Notes under the pieces: model-generated
What the model saw: the letters and a program-made list of their open reading frames with translations, nothing else
Databases searched by the model: none
What the model was told of the DNA's origin: nothing
Shown: positions 7,213 through 9,604 of the stretch, piece by piece
Layout of the letters: every line of letters begins with the position of its first letter
How positions within the stretch are numbered: the first letter of the stretch is position 1
DNA from: Acidobacteriota bacterium
GTDB taxonomy: Bacteria; Acidobacteriota; Terriglobia; Bryobacterales; Bryobacteraceae
NCBI GenBank assembly: GCA_026394095.1
Contig: JAPKYY010000901.1
Location: 1 to 9,604 of the forward strand
Length of the DNA stretch: 9,604 nucleotides
Direction: 5' to 3'
Position numbers and translations under genes: made by a program

Positions 7213-8622
7213 TTAATTGGAGCTGACCTCAGCAAGCCGCATTCGCGCCTTCTGGGATACCGGATTCAATTCGAGATAGCGCCGCAGAAGCGCTTGTGCT
7301 TCTTTCGCAGTGCGGATCAGACTCAAATTCAACACTGCCTCTTCGAGGCCAGGGTTGGCCGCAAGCGCACGCTGCCACAGCCTCCCCGCCTCGGCAGTAC
7401 GGCCTTGTTTCGCGAGGTGCGTCCCAAGGTTGACCAGCGCTGCAGTCGCGTATGGGTTCTGCTTCAACACCGATTCATAGAGCAGCGCAGCTTTTGCCGC
7501 ATCCGGCTCAAGTACTGCCAGTCGAAGCTGCACCTGCCAATCTTGTGGGCTCGCCCGCAAGAGATGTTCACGCGCCCGCTGGTCACCCAGCTCAGCGTAA
7601 GCAAGCCCCAGCGAACGATCGTCGGCGGTGCCAAGAAAGGCCGTAATGGAGCTCTGCGCTGGCGCTGCTTGCGCCTTCCTCCGTAGGTGAATACTGTGAT
7701 CGGTCATCACTCCGTGGCCTGCGTCGACGACTTGCTTGCGAGGCATGTGGCAACCCGCACAGCGCTCGGTCTTGTTATGCGCCTTTTCATGACACCCAAG
7801 ACAGGCTTGCTGAGAACGGTCGGCACCAGTATGGGGTTCATGACAGGTCCCGCACCAGAGCACATCCCCTGACGCCATCTTGCACTCGCTCGCCGCCAAT
7901 TTTTCCACGTGGCTGGTGACTTTCAGATCGCGCCTTCCGATTGCGGAAACAAAGTACGATGCGTAGTCAGACAGCAATTCGCCGGGCTTGTAATCCGAAA
8001 TCTTGCGGCCCGCCTTCTCGATCCTCGCCTCTCCCGTCAAATGGCACTGGCTGCACACCGCATCCCGACGCGCCGGTTCAAGCTTGGCCGGGTTTACCAT
8101 CTTTGCAGCAGCCGGATCCTTTACATGCTCGCTGCCCGGCCCGTGGCACCGCTCACATGACACACCGTTTTCGAGAAACGGTGGTTCCCCGAAACGGTTC
8201 TGCGTACCCAGCACCGGCCGAACTCGACTGCTATGGCACTGCAGGCAGGATGGTTCAATTGCCCGCGTCAGATGGATCGTTGCCTCCTTCTCATAACCCG
8301 GTGAGGCATCCCACTTCTGCTTCTGCTCATACCAGGTAACGGGCAATTCAAACAGATGGCCTTCATGTGAACGCACATAGCTCCGCCCTGCGGCATTTGA
8401 ACCAATAAAGTAATCCATCGCTGCAGAGCCACCGTCGAAGAACAAACGGTTGTTGGCGATCTTGTACCGATGCCCCGCCGCATTGAATTCGGCAGGAGGC
8501 ACTGACTCCACCCGTCCGCTGGATTTTGCCATCGCTGTCTGAGCATAGGCATCATAGATCCCAACATGGCAGGACCTGCACATTTGACTCCCGATAAACA
8601 CGGCCGCAACAGACAGAAGCAT
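7213..8622 (-). CDS. Heptaheme c-type cytochrome with C-terminal TPR domain
   Basis: A 469-residue protein with seven covalent heme-binding CXXCH motifs at about residues 15-19 (CRSCH), 126 (CLQCH), 156 (CERCH), 190 (CSQCH), 257 (CGTCH), 274 (CLGCH) and 288 (CAGCH). It resembles the cytochrome c554/c3-like multiheme proteins fused to TPRs found in Acidobacteria and Planctomycetes. A spare cysteine, C247, precedes heme five (SECKMASGDVLWCGTCH). A DHSIHLRR segment near 309-316 closes the heme part, and TPR helices fill about 335-465. Electron transfer or redox chemistry in the periplasm or on the outer membrane is expected; the substrate is unknown. The N-terminus is odd: only 14 residues precede the first heme and there is no basic n-region, yet a TAG codon two codons upstream rules out extension. 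It lies upstream of the receptor gene on the same strand, separated by 108 bases. Confidence 0.92.
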   Translation of the reverse strand: MLLSVAAVFIGSQMCRSCHVGIYDAYAQTAMAKSSGRVESVPPAEFNAAGHRYKIANNRLFFDGGSAAMDYFIGSNAAGRSYVRSHEGHLFELPVTWYEQKQKWDASPGYEKEATIHLTRAIEPSCLQCHSSRVRPVLGTQNRFGEPPFLENGVSCERCHGPGSEHVKDPAAAKMVNPAKLEPARRDAVCSQCHLTGEARIEKAGRKISDYKPGELLSDYASYFVSAIGRRDLKVTSHVEKLAASECKMASGDVLWCGTCHEPHTGADRSQQACLGCHEKAHNKTERCAGCHMPRKQVVDAGHGVMTDHSIHLRRKAQAAPAQSSITAFLGTADDRSLGLAYAELGDQRAREHLLRASPQDWQVQLRLAVLEPDAAKAALLYESVLKQNPYATAALVNLGTHLAKQGRTAEAGRLWQRALAANPGLEEAVLNLSLIRTAKEAQALLRRYLELNPVSQKARMRLAEVSSN

Positions 8623-8639
8623 AGGCTAGGTTGGTCCCG

Positions 8640-8668
8640 ATTCTAGCACTGGTAGCAACTCTTGTTAG
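8640..8668 (-). promoter_or_regulatory. Possible sigma70-like promoter of the cytochrome gene
   Basis: On the minus strand CTAACA (8663-8668, four of six matches to the -35 consensus) is followed after exactly 17 bases by TAGAAT (8640-8645, five of six matches to the -10). The expected transcription start near 8633 would leave only about ten bases before the ATG at 8622. That fits the lack of a proper Shine-Dalgarno there. The element lies in the 72-base divergent gap shared with the antitoxin. The match is by eye only. Confidence 0.28.
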
Positions 8669-8681
8669 GCGATAATTAAGA

Positions 8682-8687
8682 GAGGAG
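8682..8687 (+). promoter_or_regulatory. Strong ribosome binding site of the Fic antitoxin
   Basis: GAGGAG sits seven bases before the antitoxin ATG and fixes that start. It is the clearest Shine-Dalgarno in the window. The fic start 200 bases downstream has no comparable site, which would favour antitoxin over toxin synthesis. Confidence 0.75.
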
Positions 8688-8694
8688 ATTTCGG

Positions 8695-8922
8695 ATGATT
8701 ATTGGCCAATCAACGATCACTGATCAGGAGCGCGAGACTCGTCTCGAAGCAATTGCGCAGTCTGCCGCAAGCAATCGCCTCGAAGGACTTGAGTCCAGCG
8801 CTGAAGCCAAAGAGATCTTTGCCCGCTTCGCTGCTGGCGAACTCACGCTCGAAGAAATGGGATTAGAAATCGAATCATTGAATGAACGAAAATTCGGACC
8901 CTTGTCTTTACCCAGGGACTAG
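8695..8922 (+). CDS. VbhA-type antitoxin of a class I Fic toxin-antitoxin pair
   Basis: A 75-residue helical protein that should bind the Fic protein encoded next and block its ATP site. The diagnostic inhibition motif (S/T)xxxE(G/N) is present as SNRLEG, S26 to G31, inside the helix AIAQSAASNRLEGLESS. In known class I pairs such as VbhA-VbhT, this glutamate pairs with the second arginine of the Fic motif and prevents productive ATP binding. A second helical part (residues 34-63, KEIFARFAAGELTLEEMGLE) matches the rest of the Antitoxin_VbhA domain. The start is well supported by GAGGAG seven bases upstream. The 3' end overlaps fic by 41 bases. Inhibition of the neighbour is inferred from motif and position. 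Confidence 0.9.
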   Translation: MIIGQSTITDQERETRLEAIAQSAASNRLEGLESSAEAKEIFARFAAGELTLEEMGLEIESLNERKFGPLSLPRD

Positions 8923-9463
8923 TGTTCTAAAGAATCGCTGCAACATCCAAGACTGGCAAGTTTTGGACGTTTACGAAGCAGACTCAACGCAACGACGATT
9001 GATTGAGTTAGCAGTCAAGCCAGATCGCGGCAACTTTGACTCCGCCCACCTCCAGTCAATCCACCGATACATCTTTCAGGACGTCTACGATTGGGCAGGA
9101 CAGTTCCGAACCGTCAACATATCCAAGGGCGGCAACCTCTTCGGCTCAGCACAGTTCATTGAAATGGCTCTCGGCGGCATCCTCGAGAAACTCCCGCAAG
9201 AAAACTTCCTCCAGAGCCTCGACCGCGAATCCTTCACCAGCCGCTGTGGCTGGTACTTCGGTGAGATCAACGCCATCCATCCCTTTCGTGAAGGTAACGG
9301 CCGCACGCAACGCGAATTCTTGCGGCAACTCGCAGCCCAGGCTGGATATTCACTCGATTGGCGGCACGTCGATCGAGACACCATGACCGCCGCTTCCCGG
9401 CTGAGTTTCTCAAGCGGCGACAACCATAGCATGATCGAAATCATCCGTGCCTGCACTCGCTAG
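8882..9463 (+). CDS. fic: Fic-domain AMP-transferase (FicT/VbhT-like toxin)
   Basis: A 193-residue Fic protein, predicted to transfer AMP from ATP to a hydroxyl side chain of a target. The catalytic motif is complete: HPFREGNGR at residues 133-141 and a second arginine at 144 (RTQR). This includes the catalytic His133, the metal-binding Glu137 and the phosphate-binding GNGR. The target-docking flap is visible as ISKGGNLFGSAQF (80-92), and the N-terminus carries the family signature DPCLYPGTSVLKN (6-18). Some class I FicT toxins AMPylate DNA gyrase and topoisomerase IV; whether this one does is not shown. The ATG at 8882 lies inside the antitoxin gene, which is usual for such pairs and suggests coupled translation; its own ribosome site is poor. 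There is no C-terminal extension, so it is a stand-alone toxin rather than a secreted effector. Confidence 0.94.
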   Translation: MNENSDPCLYPGTSVLKNRCNIQDWQVLDVYEADSTQRRLIELAVKPDRGNFDSAHLQSIHRYIFQDVYDWAGQFRTVNISKGGNLFGSAQFIEMALGGILEKLPQENFLQSLDRESFTSRCGWYFGEINAIHPFREGNGRTQREFLRQLAAQAGYSLDWRHVDRDTMTAASRLSFSSGDNHSMIEIIRACTR

Positions 9464-9487
9464 CCCGGTTGCGCGATCCTATAGAAG

Positions 9488-9604
9488 ATGCAGCTAGCCC
9501 AGTGGATCGACCACACTCTCTTACGCCCCGACGCGACAGAAGCCGAAATCGCCCAGTTATGCGAAGAGGCAATGCAGTACAAATTTTTCAGTGTTTGCGT
9601 AAAC
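9488..9604 (+). CDS. deoC: Deoxyribose-phosphate aldolase, N-terminal part (3' truncated by window end)
   Basis: The last 117 bases stay open for 39 codons and begin with the family signature of Deo[21 protein letters not shown], then a segment ending KFFSVCVN. The enzyme is a cytoplasmic class I aldolase that cleaves 2-deoxyribose-5-phosphate to glyceraldehyde-3-phosphate and acetaldehyde in deoxynucleoside catabolism. The catalytic lysines lie beyond the window. The ATG at 9488 is the only plausible start, since a TAG lies two codons upstream in frame. The Shine-Dalgarno is weak (TAGAAG directly abuts the ATG). It lies 24 bases after fic on the same strand, with no terminator visible between, so read-through from the toxin-antitoxin promoter is possible. 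Confidence 0.85.
   Translation, partial: MQLAQWIDHTLLRPDATEAEIAQLCEEAMQYKFFSVCVN

Noticed and set aside
8671..8676. GATAAT as the -10 of an antitoxin promoter.
   Set aside because: The hexamer is good, but no acceptable -35 lies 16-18 bases upstream and the start would fall almost on the ribosome site; too weak to annotate.

Overview
The window reads as a stretch of chromosome from an acidobacterium, most likely a relative of Bryobacterales/Solibacter. This is inferred from gene content: a very large Oar-like TonB-dependent receptor with a carboxypeptidase-regulatory N-terminus, a CRTAC1-type FG-GAP/ASPIC-UnbV protein, TPR proteins, and a multiheme CXXCH-TPR fusion. The DNA is moderately GC-rich by eye. 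No rRNA, tRNA, CRISPR array, transposase or phage gene was seen.

Layout. (A) 1-1180, plus strand: the 3' end of a ribose-type (RbsA-like) sugar ABC ATPase, followed through a 4-base ATGA overlap by a complete RbsC-like permease. (B) 8622-1177, minus strand: a secreted heptaheme c-type cytochrome with C-terminal TPRs; a TonB-dependent receptor whose 5' end lies in another reading frame (start 7104, main body 6905-3618); an FG-GAP/ASPIC-UnbV protein (3584-1947); and a secreted TPR protein (1950-1177). The last three are packed 33 bases apart and by an ATGA overlap, so they look like one transcription unit. The last gene ends tail to tail with the permease, sharing a CTAG. (C) 8695-9463, plus strand: a class I Fic toxin-antitoxin pair, a small VbhA-type antitoxin overlapped by 41 bases by a Fic AMP-transferase with an intact motif. 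(D) 9488-end: the first 39 codons of deoC (deoxyribose-phosphate aldolase), 24 bases after fic.

How they work together. The ABC genes import a pentose or similar sugar. The minus-strand block is entirely envelope-directed and may form an outer-membrane uptake or redox module; this joint function is inferred from gene order only. The Fic pair is a self-contained toxin-antitoxin module between the cytochrome and deoC.

Main points for a second look: the receptor seems to have lost roughly 45-50 codons plus the reading frame between its regulatory domain and its plug (a real deletion or an assembly error); the cytochrome-receptor-UnbV-TPR cassette has no established joint role known to me; the cytochrome has an unusually short signal segment; and an AT-rich double palindrome lies upstream of the receptor.
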